The notes below the pieces were generated by a model. That model saw only the letters and a program-made list of their open reading frames with translations. It was not told where the DNA came from and made no database searches. This document shows, one piece after another, positions 22,106-33,994 of a DNA stretch of 64,000 nt (the first letter of the stretch is position 1; every line of letters begins with the position of its first letter). This stretch comes from Anthostomella pinea (lineage: Eukaryota > Ascomycota > Sordariomycetes > Xylariales > Xylariaceae), in NCBI GenBank assembly GCA_963556695.1, contig CAUWAG010000010.1, positions 5,394,001-5,458,000 on the forward strand. The letters are read 5' to 3'. A program made the position numbers and the translations under genes.

Positions 22106-22450
22106 TCCCTATGAGTTTCTCGGTAGATGATAAGGCAATGTCTCGTGCATCATAGACTGTAAGTAAGTAGGGCGTCGTAGGAAAGGCAGAAGAGGACCTG
22201 ACGCATATCAACAAAGCAAAATCCTGAATTGTCACGCCGCGCCACCAAGATATCCGGTTTTACCAAATGCTGCACATCGTAATAATACAAGTGACAAAAC
22301 TGCCCTGAGTGCAGTACCGCCGAAATTCGAGATTGACGTCGTCTCGTTGTCCTCGGCTTTGCGCCGCGCAATTGCCGCACGAGCGCAACAACATATGACG
22401 CTCGCTTCTCCACCCAACACCCCCAACCCTCTCGCCAAAAGAGGGCCCCC
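22106..22450. other. Convergent intergenic region
   Basis: Spacer of 345 bp between the stop codons of the 20948-22105 gene and VPS68. No further feature seen. Confidence 0.6.
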
Positions 22451-23037
22451 TCACAGCGACAGATTGTAGCTGTACTCATCCTCCATATTCTGGCTGATCC
22501 ACAGGATGACAGTGCTGAGCCCGACGAGCGCATTCGCGACGATGTTCTCGACGCCCATGCCCAACATGGGCCAGCCGACCTCGGGGACGGCGAACTTGAG
22601 CACAAATACGACGATGCCCCCCGCCATGCCGCCGGCCAGCGCGGCGAAGCCCAAAAACAAAACGACGCGGGCCTTCCAGGCGACGCCGGACCCGGAGTAG
22701 CTGAACGAGTCACCCGACAGGCGCGTCTTCTCGACCGAGTTGATGATCAGCATGCCGAGCGAGCTGAAGATGAAGGGCAGCCAGTCGACGAAGTTGACGT
22801 GCACGTCGGACTGATTGAGCGCCGACTTGGACCACACGGCGCTGTCGAGGAGGACGTAGAAGGCGAGGGAGAACTGCGAGAGGGTGGTGAATTAGTCACG
22901 ATTGTGTCAGGCTAGATGGGGGCCGAGACGTCGTCGTAACGCACCAGAGCACCAGCTGAGTAGACGCCGACATTGCGTGCCCAGGCGCTGTTAAGCCAGG
23001 CCGGCCTGCTGAACTTCCAGAGACGGTCGTCTTCCAT
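22451..23037 (-). CDS. VPS68: Vacuolar protein sorting protein Vps68 (UPF0220/TMEM50 family)
   Basis: Small four-helix membrane protein that in yeast partners with Vps55 in endosome-to-vacuole trafficking. Two exons, 23037-22945 and 22873-22451, flank a 71-bp phase-0 intron (donor GTGCGT, branch GACTAATT). The product is 171 aa. Typical landmarks are WLNSAWARNVGVYSAGAL at the end of exon 1, VWSKSALNQSDVHVNFVDWL, and the C-terminal WISQNMEDEYSYNLSL. Hydrophobic helices fall in the middle of exon 1 into exon 2, then at FIFSSLGMLI, VVLFLGFAALAGGMAGG and near the C-terminus. The start ATG lies just before EDDRLWKFSRP. Confident. Confidence 0.92.
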
Positions 23038-24411
23038 GGTGTCTCCTCTACAAAACGGTCCGGGCGGCTCGTCGTTCGAGGTCGGATGCTGGTGGGGAGG
23101 TTCGACTTCGGAAAGGAAAGGAAAAGAAAAGGAATCACAAATGAGAGTCGATTGTTTGTATAGTTTGTAGGTATTACGGTGACCGAGGTAAGGAGCGCGG
23201 CCGACTCGAAGGTGCTTGAGGTGAGGACGTTGTTGGATGCGGCAGGCTGAAGCCAAGCTGGAGCTTTGGAAGTCGGAGCCCGAGGTGCCCAAGGCTGATG
23301 ACGACCGGGCCTTTGCACTTGGCAGACGGGTGCCCGTGCACTGATGGCAGCATGGGCGTCACGTGATTATTTATCCCGCGTTACCAGGTTACTTTCTAGT
23401 TTAGGTACCTAGCCTTTGACAAGACAACGTCGTAGGCATTCGTGGAGTACAGGTGTCAGTCCAAGAGCCCGGTCAGCTAACAACCCATAAATATGTCAAC
23501 TGCTCTTTGCTTGGTGACATGACGTGGCTGGTGATTAGTGATGTGCATTCTAAACCACGAGGACTGTGAGCTCAGGCAGAGCACTTGATCATGTACACAT
23601 ATCTGATTGGAATCAAGTATTATATTACCAGCTATACAGCCCTAATACCCATGACTTCACACCGCATGTTCCGAAAGGCAAAGCCACCTTGAAAAGTACA
23701 TATGTATTGTATCAGTACGCCTCGAAATTGGACTGGGACGGTGCGCAGTGCAACCGCCAACGCCTTTGTAAGACCAAGAGTCTGACCTGAACGCCAAACC
23801 CGGCTCGCCCGAGACTCCGAGCTCAGGTCTAGTAAACGTACCTCATCTTTCTGTACAGTGATTCGTAGACATTTTTGGCTGGCTAAAATCATCGCCATCT
23901 CCTGTACATTGATCCGGGTTCCAGCTGGCGGCAGCAGCGGATTCGGTCAAGTCGAAGATGCAGGTATGATGGGTACAAGAATACAACACCACCAAAGGTT
24001 CCACGCAAGCGGTCGACAAATAAACTTGCAGAGATACTTAGTATTCAACCAAGTTCGGCGGATTTTCCAGGGGGATTGGCGGGAACAAGCACGCAATCGC
24101 TGCAATTGCTTGGCCCGATGCAAATCATTTTGCCGCTTGCCTGCCGGGCTCCCTTCGACGCATGAGATCGAAGCCCTTTGGCGGATGATGTAAGGAAAAA
24201 GGGGATGTCCAAATCCCTGTGCATCGATGGATCCCCAATCACGGCGAGCTGCCCGGTACCACGAGGAACCACGCATGCCGCCACGAGCAAAGCGAACAAG
24301 CCCTGATTGCTCACACAGTGATCAATTCTCGAACGCCTTGAACGCCGCCCCTTTGCTGTCTATAAAGTTGTCGTATTACATGGCGTGTCGTTGCGTGTCG
24401 TTCAAGTCTCA
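23038..24411. other. Intergenic region upstream of VPS68
   Basis: About 1.4 kb. The first 300 bp are presumably the VPS68 promoter and leader. Beyond that only short frames without recognisable content are present; no repeats or RNA genes seen. Confidence 0.45.
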
Positions 24412-25998
24412 TCAGATCTCTATAGTCTTCATCGCCTCCTCCAGCTCGTCCGAGTGGCCGTTGAGCAGTCCATTCTCGCCCTTCGAGGACGATGGTTCTT
24501 TGCCTTGGGTTTCTGCTCCAGTGGGAAACTTAGGAGCTTGGGTATCGCTACTTGATAGCGGCGTCTCGACCTCGACGAGCCTGGGCTGTTTGATACCATT
24601 GGCAACAATCGTAGGCTCTGGAAACCCACCCTCCTCCGTGACTTTCGCAAGCGGGCTTGATCTTCCGAATCCAGGACGAGCGGGACTCACTAGCGGCGAC
24701 GGGCTGCTCAGTCGGTGCAACGAACGGCCCCGAGCTTCGCCATTGGCGTCGGCGGGACTTGCATAGGGCGAACTACCAGGCGAAGTTGCGCCACCAGTGA
24801 TATTGGACTTCCGCTTGGCAGCAGATTTAGCTGTTCGGCCATGTTTCTGGTCCATACGCCATCGCAGAATGTCGAAGTACGGTGGCTCAACGCGAGTCGA
24901 CTTAAACTCACGCAGCTTGAGCTCACCGGTATCATCGTCGACGTACCACTTGCCGCTGTTCATATCATCGGCGAGTATAGCCAAGAACGCCCCCCATGAT
25001 TTCGCCACAACGTATTTGGTATCGTAATCGCGTCCAAATAGGATGACCTGCCCCCAAGTGCCGCTCGGCCCCGGCGCCAAGTCAATAGCCAGGTTGTTGC
25101 CACCCCAGTCTCGCACGAGAGGAATCCACGCAGGGTGCGCGTAGGCTCGTTGGACAGCTCCAGCAGGAACAGACTCTTGGCGGGACTGGAGGTCTTGCTT
25201 CCACGACTCTTTCTGTGAGCTGGGCGAGCCGGCGGATCTGGAAGAGGAGGCCTGGTTGCTACCGCCGAACGCCTTCGAAGGCACGGCAGGCTTCACAACG
25301 GTGGTCTCGATTAGATATTGCTGGTTCACTCTCCGCCACTGGTCCCACTCTTGCACGATCTCCTCGCAGTCAAGCAGCATGCAGCTGAAGATGATGCCAG
25401 TCGGGTTACCACCACGCTCTTGACCGTCATGGATCGTCAGGGAGTCTCTAACGTCCTGCGGCAATGAGGCATCCAGTTGATGCTCTAGCTCGTTCAGGTC
25501 GTTGTCCGTGCAGCCCTCGCAAAGCTGATCGTATAGCTCCGGGTAATTCTCTTCTGCCCATCGATCTATCCGTTTCCACGAGTGACCCACAGGAGGTGCC
25601 GGAGGAAGGCCGTCGGCGAAAGACTGCATGGGGATCTCACCCGGTGTGCTCACGGTTTCAAAGCCGTCATCTTTGGGACCCAGGCGCTGGGCGTTGAGAG
25701 ATCTCAAGCCAGGAGAATACGGCCCATTGGAGCCAGGGGAGAGAGGAGAAGCCGATGGCATGCCGGCGCCCATGTATGCCGTACCGTCCATCGGACTAGT
25801 AAACCGGCCCAGCTCGTCGATGTATGGAGAGTTGATATCGGCTCGGGAGTCTGAAGCAGTCGCGACCGACGTCAGAGTGTTTTGCCGGTTAAGTGGCATA
25901 TGGCGACCCGATCGATGGGGGGAATCGTAGGTAGAATCTGAAGGCGAATTTAGCATGGATCGGACAGAGTCGGCCTTGTTGTTACTTACGTCGGTCAT
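24412..25998 (-). CDS. KNR4: Cell wall assembly regulator Knr4/Smi1
   Basis: Intrinsically disordered regulator with a SUKH-type globular core. In yeast it connects the Slt2 MAP-kinase cell-integrity and calcineurin pathways and influences glucan synthesis. One open frame of 528 aa. The Smi1/Knr4 core runs roughly from residue 125 to 330 (WKRIDRWAEENYPELYDQL; later HPAWIPLVRDWGGNNLAIDL, then APGPSGTWGQVILFGRDYDT). Both flanks are Ser/Pro-rich tails. The N-terminal RQNTLTS and DSPHRSGRH resemble fungal orthologues. Oddity: the codons right after the third amino acid read GTAAGT, a perfect splice donor, so an alternative first exon cannot be excluded. The 5' side is a long gene-free region. Confidence 0.85.
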   Translation of the reverse strand: MTDVSNNKADSVRSMLNSPSDSTYDSPHRSGRHMPLNRQNTLTSVATASDSRADINSPYIDELGRFTSPMDGTAYMGAGMPSASPLSPGSNGPYSPGLRSLNAQRLGPKDDGFETVSTPGEIPMQSFADGLPPAPPVGHSWKRIDRWAEENYPELYDQLCEGCTDNDLNELEHQLDASLPQDVRDSLTIHDGQERGGNPTGIIFSCMLLDCEEIVQEWDQWRRVNQQYLIETTVVKPAVPSKAFGGSNQASSSRSAGSPSSQKESWKQDLQSRQESVPAGAVQRAYAHPAWIPLVRDWGGNNLAIDLAPGPSGTWGQVILFGRDYDTKYVVAKSWGAFLAILADDMNSGKWYVDDDTGELKLREFKSTRVEPPYFDILRWRMDQKHGRTAKSAAKRKSNITGGATSPGSSPYASPADANGEARGRSLHRLSSPSPLVSPARPGFGRSSPLAKVTEEGGFPEPTIVANGIKQPRLVEVETPLSSSDTQAPKFPTGAETQGKEPSSSKGENGLLNGHSDELEEAMKTIEI

Positions 25999-27394
25999 AG
26001 CTGGTCATAGTATGCCAAAAAGAGCGAAAGGCTGACCCGATCCTGGGAAGTTCACTTCATGTTAGTATACGCGACAGCTCGTGGCAAAGATGGTGTGTAG
26101 TGAGTGTATGTGGATTTTCGAGGGGACTTACGACATGTTGGGCAACTGTGATGACATCTTCAGGTACGATCTCGCCGAATTGGGTCCAGTGGATGGTCGC
26201 CCGAAAGCGCTCGATATTCCGGCTGAATGTCTTGCTGACAAGTGGGACAGTGATCAACGGAGGAGTGTCGGATTCTCGAAAGGATAGCTTGGGGGATCGA
26301 CAGTGGCTCCCGACGCGCTCTCCGAGTTGCGGTGTGGGCAGTATCGAATGGTCGACTGAGGTTTCCGCAGACAACAACGAGAACTCGGGGTGCAGCGACG
26401 ACGAGGGATCGCCGAGGCAGAGCAGACGCAGTTGCTTGGGATTTTGGGGGTGGGAGTGCGATGTGAGAATTTCGTGGTAAAAGGAGACGGAGGATGGATT
26501 GGAACTCCTATGTGGAGTAGAGGCGGGTACTGGGGGCTTTTGGTCGAGGCGTCGTCAATGTCTTTGTCATTTCCCTGCTTCACTAGAGGTACAGTGTAGA
26601 TATTGATCCTTCTCAGTAATCGCCGTGATAGAGCCTGGTGATTAATGCAGAGAGGCGTAAAAGGCGTGTTTCCTGCCGGAGAGTATTGGTGGACGAGCGA
26701 CCGTGATTGAGGTGCCTGAGAACGGGTTCCTCTGCATTGGCTCCCTTCTCACTGTGTTTTGTTGCTTTTCAGGAGGCGGACCGCAGGGGTAGACCGAACG
26801 AGAGTGATTTCGAGGCGCAATTGCTCAGGACGACCCTCCGAAGGAAAATAGCGAACGAAGACGCGCGCGCGGAAAGGCAAAGCGGGTGTGGTGATGGGGA
26901 GGAAAGAGTTGGCGACCGCATACAAGTCGAGGTCGGTCTGGTGGTTGATGAGTCTGGTCGGGGGGAAGGGGGCATTTCAAGTTTCTGGAAGAATGTTATT
27001 AGTGCCTGATGCACAGTGATGCGATCCAATGCGACTTGCGGTGGTACAGGCGGTAGTACATCCATCACTGTATGGGGAGTGGCGGGGAGCTTGGGGCGCC
27101 TTGGGCCAACCTTAGCACCTTTAGGGGGGCATAAGGGGGGTCCCCAATTGGCCCAATCAATCGACGCAATGCCCCATTTGGTAAACACAGGGCGTCCCGG
27201 TGCTCGCTAGTGGGCTGTCGAGCCCCTAAATCGGTTAATCTTGACCCTGAATCTTAATTTCAATGTTCCGTTATCACCTGCAATTGACTAAGGTACCGCG
27301 GGTGGATTTGCATTCACGTGTAAGGTAGGCAGGTACCTTATCTCTCCATGTCCGAATGCCGCCCTGCTCTGAATGCATCTCAGATCCCATCTCC

Positions 27395-27414
27395 CTCTCT
27401 CTCTCTCTCTCTCT
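27395..27414 (+). repeat. CT microsatellite
   Basis: About ten CT dinucleotides inside a longer pyrimidine-rich tract. Confidence 0.85.
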
Positions 27415-27872
27415 TGTCGCCCTCGCAACTTTATGCGAACACACCAGAGCTCCAAGCTGTGCGACCGACCACTCGACCTGCTTTGCCTCGTCCCAAGTCT
27501 GCCGCGTCAATCGGTACCCTTCCATCTCCTTTCAAACCCCCAAAGATGGAGAAGCCAAACTTCGATTGATCATGGCGGATGGTACGCTGAAGCTGGTAAG
27601 ATGAGGAGATCGCACGGCACACCCTTGTCTCCCACGTCATTCATCGTCACAACGTTTGATGCGTCAGCTTCATCTCACCGCAGCTTTACTCGACTTGTCC
27701 TTCTATCCTCCACCATACAAAGAGAGAGTGGGAGAGACAGGGGGAAGTAACCAGAAACGGAAAAGAAGAAGCAGAGAAAAGGTCGTTGTCATCGCACCTG
27801 ACCCTGTCTGGGACTCGTCCGACTCTCTCGGATTCCGTGGCCAGGTGTTCTCCCATCCGCTGCATCTGCTTC

Positions 27873-27920
27873 CTCCTGCCTCCTGCCTCCTGCCTCCTGC
27901 CTCCTGCCTCCTGCCTCCTG
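27873..27920 (+). repeat. 7-bp tandem repeat, unit CTCCTGC
   Basis: Nearly seven perfect head-to-tail copies of CTCCTGC. No coding frame over it is supportable. Confidence 0.9.
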
Positions 27921-29967
27921 TGTTTCCTCCCCTTCCTTTCGACTGCCGGTCAGACTAATGGCGCCCGACCGTTTCGCGTCAAGGTCGAACGCTACATGCA
28001 AACGGAGCTTATCATGGCAGCAGATGGGCCCCTGCAGGCGCCTCATGTGGTGTGCCTAGCCGTGTCACTGGGCTGTGGCTGTCTCGCTGTGCCGACTGCT
28101 CTCTCCGCATCATCGGCATCATGGTGGATGATGGGTGTTTTGGAGGTTGTACAGCATATCCCTCACACGACCGTCCGTATATTCGCCACAAACAACCGGT
28201 ACATGACTGAGCAAGCGGAGGTGGTGGGCAAGCCACGACTCAAGCGCAGCACCTCGTCATTCTCTAGGACACCCTTCATTCGTTCAAATATCAAACGAGC
28301 CTCCTGCGACCGAGACGAGATGTTAGAACTACGTGCAAAAGCACCTCCACGGCTCCCCTTTTAGACCTCCCGGTTAGCCGAAAGCCAATTTGCGGCTACA
28401 TGTGGCTTAGCGCCTTGGCCTGTCCGAGAAGGAAGGCTAAGAGATACCTCCAGGCTCCGGGAAGACTCATCAAGCTTTTCCAAGACAACCTTAAGTGGGC
28501 TCATCAATGGCCATCCGGAACATGTTAGTCAAAGGAGGGCGAGAAAGCATCTGTTCGAGAAGACCCCTGAGCTGGTTCTGTGCTTGTTCTGTCTGTGCTT
28601 CGAAACAACGGACAAGGAGACCATCTCACCGTTTCGTCTGCCGAGCCCGACAGCCCAATGGGCGGAAGCCGTTGAGTTTCTATTTCTGACCACCCGCACC
28701 GCCACATTTCGGGGTTTGCATGTATCTGGTAGGGCCCGCCAATCCTATTTCCAAAGGCCCCTCAGCCACCCCCTGCCGGCAAAGAAACACATGCATGAAC
28801 GGGCCAGTCACAAGAACCGCAGCCGCGCGCAAGTATCGAACCAGGAGGCGAAAACCTCGTGATTGTCTTCGTATAGGGCTCCTAACCTACCAACGAGTAA
28901 TTGTCGCCACCTTGTGAAGTGTGTCGCCACCCTATATCAAGTGTTGGCTGATCATATCTCGAAACTACGCAACTTAGGTGTAGGTACCAAGCTTGATGAG
29001 CAGCAAGCAACCGAGGAAAACAGACAGACCGGCGGGACACGGGAATGCGTCCAACCTTTTCTTCCTTATTACCCGCCCGCCGTGCCCAGATCTGGGCTAC
29101 CCACGTCCGTGGCAAGGCTGTCTTACCCGTACGCATACCTGCATGGGCGCACCACGCACGCCGTCTGGTTTCGGGTCTCGGGTACGCGCACACGTTGGGG
29201 GGTTTGTACGCTGAATAGTCAAACCAAACTGTGGTAAGTAAATCTGATGGGTAGTCGCTGGCTGGCTGGTTGTATTGCCCAAAATCTAAACGACGATCGA
29301 AGTCATGAATCCGGTATCTGCTCCAGCACAATGAATGCCAGATGCGCACGTAAGCACGTAAAGGGAGGCAGAAAGGGGGACTCGGACAAACCTCATTCGC
29401 AATCCATTGAAACCTCCGGGCTCGGATCTCCCACCCGAGGACATGATTGACATGATGTGGTTACGCGGCTACAACATCGGGGCGCCCGTCTGATATATTT
29501 CCCCTCCCCCCTGTCTCGCCTCATACATATGTAGTGACTGGTTTTCGCGTGGTACGGTTCCTTGTCTTTGTGTCACGCCCAACTTCGAATCTGCCAAGCA
29601 ACGAGGACAAAGCCTATTCTCGTCCACCACATGGGTCGCGCGACCATCTGGGATATGCAGTAGCCAAAACATCACGAGGTGGTGACTCTGGAGAAGAGCC
29701 CGCTCATTGGGACACTACCTACACCTCGCCAGGTTCTGAGGTCTGGGACAAGAGCATCAGTCATGGTAAGCCGAGGTCGAAGCAATTCGTCACGTTCATC
29801 AGACTACCGCCGCCGCAGGTTCTTTACCTACCGCAAGATGGGTAAGCCATCCAGGTGATGCAATATACAAAGCGCCCGCGCCCCTGTCCGTGTCCTACTC
29901 GTACGCCATAGCTGAAAGAGTCAAGGCCTCGACCGACCCTGCTGTCGAATCTATAGAGTCCTCCCTC

Positions 29968-32900
29968 TTAGCTCTGCCACATGTACTCGCTCAATGCCAA
30001 CACCTTCTCGCCCATCTGCCTCTTGGCAGCGGCAGCAACGCCTCTTTCGGCGTCAGCAACCTGCTCGCTGTAGAACAGTTCGACAACGGCCTTGAGCTCA
30101 TCGTAGCTGAACCTCTCCGACTCGGGTACGGTGCCTCCCTCCGCTTCGCGCTCCTTGTCCCGCTTGGCCTTGTTGACGACGGCATCGGGGCCTTCTTGGA
30201 ATAAGCTAAAGTAGTTTGACGCTCTTGCCAAGTCGACGCCATCTTCGATATTTTTGAGATTCTGTTGCAGCACAAGGATATTGAGCTGCATACGCTCGCA
30301 GCCGCGCAGGTTCATCGGTTGCGTGGCCGAGGCGTTGCCAACGAGATATGAGTTCATGAGTAGGCCGAGGCCTGTTCGCACGAATGCAATTTCGCGGTCA
30401 CGCAGGAAACGCACACTCGTCTCATCGTAGGCGACCAATTCGGCATTCAACGACAATATCTGTGGATCGGGTTCCTTGATTTCACGGTCCCCGAGGACAT
30501 AGGGCGCCGTCTCGGGAGATAAAGCCACGCGAAGTGACTGAACTATACGGCACCGGATCTCCATATGTAAAGTGAGGAGTACGGTGCCGGCAAGCTCTTC
30601 ATAAGAATTTACTATTTCGTCGAATGACCTACGGGAACTGGTTAGTATGGGAATGGATATAAAAGGGGCAATGAGTAAACGTACTGAACAGTCTCCTGTG
30701 TCATGGGTAGGTACACGGGACCTTGTTGTTCACCATTGGCCTTGTTAGGATCGTTAAGCAGAGTCCAACGACGATTCTGCTGCTTTGGTATGGTGGACCG
30801 AGACGAATCAGTGTCCTGTCTGGTTATGTGCCGTAGGCCAGCAACTTTGGTTGACAGCCACTTCATGCTCGTGTAAAGAAGACACAATGACGAGATCACA
30901 TCGCGGTCCTGGATAATATCGCTCGGGTCGAGGGACCGTTCATTAGTCTCCATGATAAGCAAGCCGGCCTCTTTCTCTATCAGTTCAGGGTCCAGATCGT
31001 CCGAGGTCCAGAGCTTCTTGATCGTCTCCTGGATGTCGCCCTCGGTAGTGGCTAGTTCTGCAGAATATCGTAGCGACTGTGATGAGGTGGCACCCTCCTG
31101 CGCCTTGGCGACCAATAACTTGAACCATGCCAAGCACCTCTCGTAATACCGGTTCATCTGAGAAATGATCAGGGAGCTTAGGGCCTGATCATGCGGAATT
31201 GTCCCAAGCATTCGACAAAATGCAGTGACGATGGCAAAGAAGGCTGTCGTTCCTTTGAACACGGGACGCCGAGCCACAGAGCTCCACTCCGAGTCTTGCT
31301 GATACGAATCTGCCTCTCCAAACACGGTGTCGCTCAACTTGCCCAAAGTCTCATCCAGTTGTGGTTGGAAGACGTTCACCAGGAAGTTATCGAGGAAAGA
31401 CGTCAAGGTGCTCGCAGCCAGATCGGAGCCTGGAGGCACGATAGCTTTTAGACGTTGGAGGAATACGAGCGTTGGCGGCAGAAGGAGGCTCATGTTGAAC
31501 ACGCTTGGTTCAACGAGGGACTTGTGAGCACCGGGTACGTTTCTGTTCTCGACGGTACTGGCGTGCGCGCTCTTCCGCGACTCTTTCCCAACCAAAGACA
31601 TTTTCTTATCAGATGCTTGGGTCTTGCGAGAACTGGATGTGAGGCCCGGAACAGCAGCCTGTATGATGCCGTCGAGCGCCTCATACTCGGTTGTCATCTC
31701 AATGGACTTTTGGTCGGCTTCGGAGAACTTAAATAGGTGGTCCCGCGACAACGCCTTGATGCCATTGGGCGTTGCGCCTGGCCTGGGGGACGAAGTTGAG
31801 TGGTACACATCCGCATCTGTCGTAACATAGTTGTGGAGGAGAGAGCGAATCTCATTCTGATAGAGATTCCATAACTCCTTGAAGCTTCCAAGGAGTGACG
31901 AGTTGTTGCCAGCCCCTTCCCTTCGGATGAGCGCCTTGACAGACTCGTGGAAGACCCGGTGACCTTCGGCAATAGCTTCAAATTTGCCGTACAAGGTCCA
32001 CAACAGGTCGTATATGACATCGGCCCGCATCCGAGTTTCCCGACTGCCGTATATGTGAAGACCCTGCGTATTGCTGGAGCCACCACGCAGTGAGCTAGGA
32101 TGTCTCTGGTCAACATCGTTGATTGTCTCGTTGACAACAGCGAAGAGCTCGACAGGGAGGCGCTGTTTCAATGTGTCGACTGCACTCTCTAGCCTTCCTA
32201 GCTTGTTGAGAGATTCAGCCAGAAGACCAACATACCAGAAGGTGTCTGCTTCTGGGTTCTTTGACGGGTCTTCCACGACTGGATGGTCATGGTCCATCGT
32301 ATCCAAGACCATGTGAAATGGAACGGCGGAGGCCGAGTCACCGTAATTCTCGTTGTAAACGCCTTGGTTCTTGGACAGAGTCTGCCACCGCTCCTGGCAG
32401 TAAGGCGACTTCAAATATAGGTGTTCGTGTAGTTCCTCGACCAATATGTCCATCAGCGCCGTCTCTTGGTTTGCGAGGTAATTTCTGAGGTCGCTCAGGG
32501 CGCCTATGTCGTCGAGCTCGGGTTTTCGCAGCTTGCGCAAGGCATTGTGGAGGACCTCGACGGCAGTCAAGAAGCGCTTCTCGGATATCCTCGCCTCGAG
32601 TTGGTCGGGCACTGTCCGTAGGTCCTCGAGTTCGTTGAGCGTTTGCAGGACATCATCGTACATTTGGGACGACTTGTACAGCTTCTTCAGCTCTGGGTCC
32701 GAGCTGCAAAGGCTGTTTCGCGAGGCGGCCAGCGACTCCTTGAGCGTGCGCACGCGCTTCTGCGACGCTTGTATACTCCCTTGGATCTTGTGGAAGGTAC
32801 CGATGGAACTGTTGAAGCCTTGGTGGTGCTCGTGGACTATCCCCTTCAGCGAGTCTTGCAGGTACTGATGCGTCCTCTTGAAGTTCTTGTACTCGTGGGC

Positions 32901-33245
32901 TCGGCCGACAGAGCTGACGTCCAACAACTGCAGGGCCAGCGACACTGGTATGCAGTCGTCCTGTATCATAGCCGGCCATTCGGTCTTGATGTGGTCCAGC
33001 ACCTGGGCGATCTGGCGCTCGGCATTGGACTCATCGGCGCGTCTCGAGGAGGAGGCAAAGCGGGCGGCTTCGATGGGCGGTCGTCTCGGGTTCAAGTGCT
33101 GAGGGGGTGCGCCGCTCGTGTAGCCGTCACCAAAGGGGTCATAATCGGGCCCATCTTGTCTGTCGGGCCGGTCTGGTCTATCCGGTCTATCCTGTCGTCC
33201 ATAGGAGCCATTGCGGTAGGCCGCGCCGTACCGAGAGGAGGACAT
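29968..33245 (-). CDS. SEC8: Exocyst complex component Sec8
   Basis: Subunit of the octameric exocyst that tethers post-Golgi vesicles to growth sites at the plasma membrane. Two exons, 33245-30685 and 30628-29968, are joined by a 56-bp intron (donor GTACGT, branch CTAAC). The product is 1073 aa, normal for fungal Sec8. The N-terminus has a short charged DRP/DRQ repeat. The conserved N-terminal helical domain lies at about 85-230 (VLDHIKTEWPAMIQDDCIPV, then SLALQLLD; FKRTHQYLQDSL). The C-terminal exon continues the helical bundle (SFDEIVNSYEELAGTVLLTL across the junction). The frame change between exons is explained exactly by the intron. Start ATG at 33245 begins MSSSRYG. Confidence 0.93.
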
Positions 33246-33994
33246 GATCGAACCAGTGATGCATTCAGGGGCTCAGCGTGCCAGCATACCAAGGTATCGC
33301 ATCGGGGTTCGTACTCGTAGCTCGTAGGGAAACGGGTGGAGCGCCGGTGTGATGCACGCGTGGCACGGTCGCGTTAGGCCTGCGCGCTTCTATCCCACCA
33401 TGCACATCCACGGCGACAGTGTTCACAGGCGGTGTTCACAGGCTGTCTCTTGTCTCTTTTGTCGTATCCACCGTTGAGTCGTCGGGCTGTTTGTTGAAGA
33501 ACCGTTGGTGGGAGAGGTCTGAATTGAAGATGGAAGCCACCCGATTGGAAGGCGGCGATGCAATAGCAGGGGCTATGTATGTAGGTAGATCAAAGCAATC
33601 AACCACACTCCCCTTTCTGACCTTAAATAATAATTGTGCGACATACATGTACGCCATCTGGAGTTTCATTTGCGACTTTGCAGCTACTATTTATTACATG
33701 GACTCGGGGACATATCCCCCTTCATCATTGAATCCATCCATACTTCGCCACAAAATTCGCTCTTCTACAGCGACTTGGCTTTGCTCAGTACCATACCAAT
33801 AAAGTACATGGGTACCTTAGGTACGCGAAACAACCATCCTTACCTCTATAAGAGGATAAGGTAGCTTGGACCTTGGTGAAGAAGCTCTGGTAAAGACAGC
33901 CCATTGGGACAGAGCAGCAACATACGATCCAAGTCGAGCTTTCGTTACAACCCATATTCGAAGGCGCTGGCATTGATTCAAGTGCATCGCCTTC
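33246..33994. other. Intergenic between SEC8 start and acid phosphatase end
   Basis: Contains the SEC8 promoter and the 3' flank of the phosphatase gene. Short frames on both strands lack recognisable features. Confidence 0.5.

Larger units (their letters stand above)
25999..29967. other. 4-kb intergenic region with simple repeats
   Basis: It separates the 5' side of KNR4 from the 3' end of SEC8. Contains a CT dinucleotide tract (about 27395-27414) and a 7-bp tandem repeat (27873-27920). Several frames of 100-190 codons exist but have repeat-derived or low-information composition and no domain; I do not call genes here. Part may be KNR4 promoter/leader. Confidence 0.45.

Noticed and set aside
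26769..27188. 139-codon minus-strand frame upstream of KNR4.
   Set aside because: Composition is Pro/Ser/Arg-rich without recognisable motifs; more likely leader or spacer sequence.
27786..28364. 192-codon open frame on the plus strand.
   Set aside because: Its first part is generated by the CTCCTGC tandem repeat and no domain or splice support is visible.
28790..28912. Possible second tRNA on the minus strand (GTTGGTAGG D-loop-like and GGTTCGATA T-loop-like strings).
   Set aside because: T-stem does not pair and spacing of the arms does not fit a tRNA cloverleaf.
33092..33245. Arg-Pro-Asp repeat at the N-terminus of SEC8 considered as a wrong start.
   Set aside because: The repeat is short and in frame with a good ATG; downstream conserved Sec8 helices leave the start plausible.
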